Source of the DNA: Candidatus Limnocylindrales bacterium | GTDB taxonomy: Bacteria > Chloroflexota > Limnocylindria > Limnocylindrales > CSP1-4 | DNA length: 6,669 bases | Direction: 5' to 3' | Assembly (NCBI GenBank): GCA_030647575.1 | Contig: JAUSJS010000282.1 | Location: 1-6,669, forward strand | Shown here: positions 5,339 to 6,669 of the stretch, one piece after another | Layout: each line of letters starts with the position of its first letter | Position numbering within the stretch: position 1 is the first letter of the stretch | Translations under genes and position numbers: made by a program | The notes under the pieces: model-generated | Told to the model about the DNA's origin: nothing | Seen by the model: only the letters and a program-made list of their open reading frames with translations | Databases searched by the model: none

Positions 5339-6669
5339 GTGACCAGCACCCCGGACCTGACCCGCGATCCGGACGACGTCGCGCCCGCGATCGCCGAGCT
5401 CGACACCATCGTCTCACTCTCGAAGCGGCGCGGGTTCATCTTCCCGTCGAGCGAGATCTACGGTGGGATCAACGCGGTCTGGGACTACGGGCCGCTCGGC
5501 GTCGAGCTGAAGAACAACGTCAAGCGCGCCTGGTGGCGGGCGATGGTCCAGGAACGCGACGACATCGTCGGGCTCGATGCCGGGATCCTCATGCATCCGC
5601 AGGTTTGGGTGACGTCGGGCCACGTCGGTTCGTTCAGCGATCCGCTCGTCGAGTGTCAGACCGACCACCGGCGTTTCCGGCTCGACGAGCTGCCCGGCGC
5701 CGAACACCTCTCGGCGACCGACCTTCAGGACCCGACCATCGTCGAGCGACTCGGGCTGCGCTGCCCGGTGGACGGTGGTCCGCTCTCGGCGCCGCGCCGG
5801 TTCAACCTGATGTTCAAGACGTTCATGGGCCCGGTCGAGGAGGACGCCTCGGTCGTCTACCTCCGTCCGGAGACGGCCCAGGGCTCGTACGTCAACTTCA
5901 AGAACGTCCTGCAAGCGTCGCGCAAGAAGCTGCCGTTCGGGATCGCCCAGATCGGCAAGTCATTCCGCAACGAGATCAGCCCGGGCAACTTCGTCTTCCG
6001 CATGCGCGAATTCGAGCAGATGGAGATGCAGTACTTCGTCCGCCCCGAGGCCGAGGCCGCCGCCGCCTTCGAGGACTGGCTGCCGCGTCGCATGGACTGG
6101 TACGAGCGGTATGGGGTCACGCCACCACGGCTCCGCCTGCGCGAGCACGCGCCCGACGAGCTCGCTCACTATGCCAAGAAGGCGATCGACGTCGAATACC
6201 GCTTCCCGTTCGGCTGGAAGGAGCTCGAGGGGATCCACAACCGGGGCGATTTCGACCTGTCGCGCCATTCCGAGGCGAGCGGCGAGACCCTCGAGTACTT
6301 CGACCAGGCGACCAACGAGCACGTCATCCCGTGGGTCGTGGAGACGGCCGCCGGGGCGGACCGGGCGGCGTTCACCTTCCTCATCGATGCGTACCGCGAG
6401 GAAGAGGTTCGCGGCGAGAAGCGAGTCTCGCTGGCGCTCCACCCCGATCTCGCGCCGTACAAGGTCGCCGTCCTGCCGCTGCTCAAGAAGCGTCCGGAGA
6501 TCGTCGAGCTCTGCCACAGGATCAAGGCCGACCTGCAGCGCCACACGATGGCTGTCTACGACGACACGGCCGCGATCGGCAAGCTCTACCGGCGCCAGGA
6601 TGAGATCGGGACACCGTGGTGCGTGACCGTGGACGTCGATTCGCTCGAAGACCTCGCCGTCACCGTCCG
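5339..6669 (+). CDS. glyQS: glycine--tRNA ligase, single-chain (alpha2) type, 3' end cut by window
   Basis: Starts at GTG 5339 with GGAG 5 nt upstream; 443 complete codons are visible and by comparison with family members only about 25-30 C-terminal residues are missing. It charges tRNA-Gly with glycine in the cytoplasm using ATP. Class II features appear in order: RRGFIFPSSEIYGGINAVWDYGPLG (about 30-54), RFNLMFKTFMGP (154-165), YLRPETAQGSYVNFKN (174-189), motif 2 FRNEISPGNFVFRMREFEQME (209-229), GWKELEGIHNRGDFDL (292-307), motif 3 around AAGADRAAFTFL (337-348), then the anticodon-binding domain from HPDLAPYKVAVLPLLKKRPE (368-387). The usual paired CxxC zinc ligands are absent: only Cys106 and Cys142 remain near those places. 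As I recall, the Thermus enzyme also lacks them, so this is a known variant rather than damage. The gene is divergent from the minus-strand train. Confidence 0.97.
   Translation, partial: MTSTPDLTRDPDDVAPAIAELDTIVSLSKRRGFIFPSSEIYGGINAVWDYGPLGVELKNNVKRAWWRAMVQERDDIVGLDAGILMHPQVWVTSGHVGSFSDPLVECQTDHRRFRLDELPGAEHLSATDLQDPTIVERLGLRCPVDGGPLSAPRRFNLMFKTFMGPVEEDASVVYLRPETAQGSYVNFKNVLQASRKKLPFGIAQIGKSFRNEISPGNFVFRMREFEQMEMQYFVRPEAEAAAAFEDWLPRRMDWYERYGVTPPRLRLREHAPDELAHYAKKAIDVEYRFPFGWKELEGIHNRGDFDLSRHSEASGETLEYFDQATNEHVIPWVVETAAGADRAAFTFLIDAYREEEVRGEKRVSLALHPDLAPYKVAVLPLLKKRPEIVELCHRIKADLQRHTMAVYDDTAAIGKLYRRQDEIGTPWCVTVDVDSLEDLAVTV

Noticed and set aside
5339..6669. Loss of GlyRS zinc-binding cysteines as a sign of degeneration
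   Set aside because: All catalytic motifs are intact, and other bacterial GlyRS of this type, such as that of Thermus as I recall it, also lack the CxxC pairs.

Overview
The window is high-GC bacterial DNA packed with genes: one long minus-strand gene train runs from about 5156 down to the left edge, and a single plus-strand gene (glycyl-tRNA synthetase) runs off the right edge. Composition, GTG start use and the single-chain GlyRS suggest a Chloroflexota or Actinomycetota relative, probably from an environmental genome. That placement is a guess from style, not a phylogenetic result.

Minus strand, in order of transcription: a cysteine-rich DUF1326 protein (5156-4548); a multi-pass DUF2182 membrane protein (4531-3767); a TetR-family repressor (about 3744-3103); a small NTF2-like protein (3101-2664); an intact alpha/beta hydrolase (about 2686-1736); a second, paralogous alpha/beta hydrolase (starting at 1739); and a GT-B glycosyltransferase (1002 to the window edge). 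Gaps are 0-22 nt and several junctions overlap, so all seven may share one transcript. A good sigma70-like promoter (TTGACA, 16 nt, TAGATT) lies before the first gene. A perfect 14-bp palindrome directly abuts its -10 box, and a second imperfect copy lies 18 bp further downstream. This is a credible repressor operator, and the TetR protein in the same train is the obvious candidate to bind it.

The most striking feature is at 1066-1090. The second hydrolase reads normally to about residue 217, then shifts frame. The expected hydrolase C-terminus (catalytic-His GHGP, then ARDPVRVNLLLRDFVEE) is present, but in the reading frame that continues without a stop into the glycosyltransferase. Compared with its intact neighbour the gene lacks about 154 nt, which removes the catalytic-Asp segment. 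The locus therefore looks like a hydrolase-glycosyltransferase fusion gene broken by an internal deletion (or an assembly error), with the glycosyltransferase half still having its own ATG and Shine-Dalgarno sequence.

The functional theme is uncertain. DUF1326 and DUF2182 form a Cys-rich, possibly metal-binding soluble/membrane pair. The TetR, NTF2-like, hydrolase and glycosyltransferase genes resemble a small-molecule modification cassette. The plus-strand GlyRS is housekeeping and shares only the divergent 182-bp promoter region with the train.
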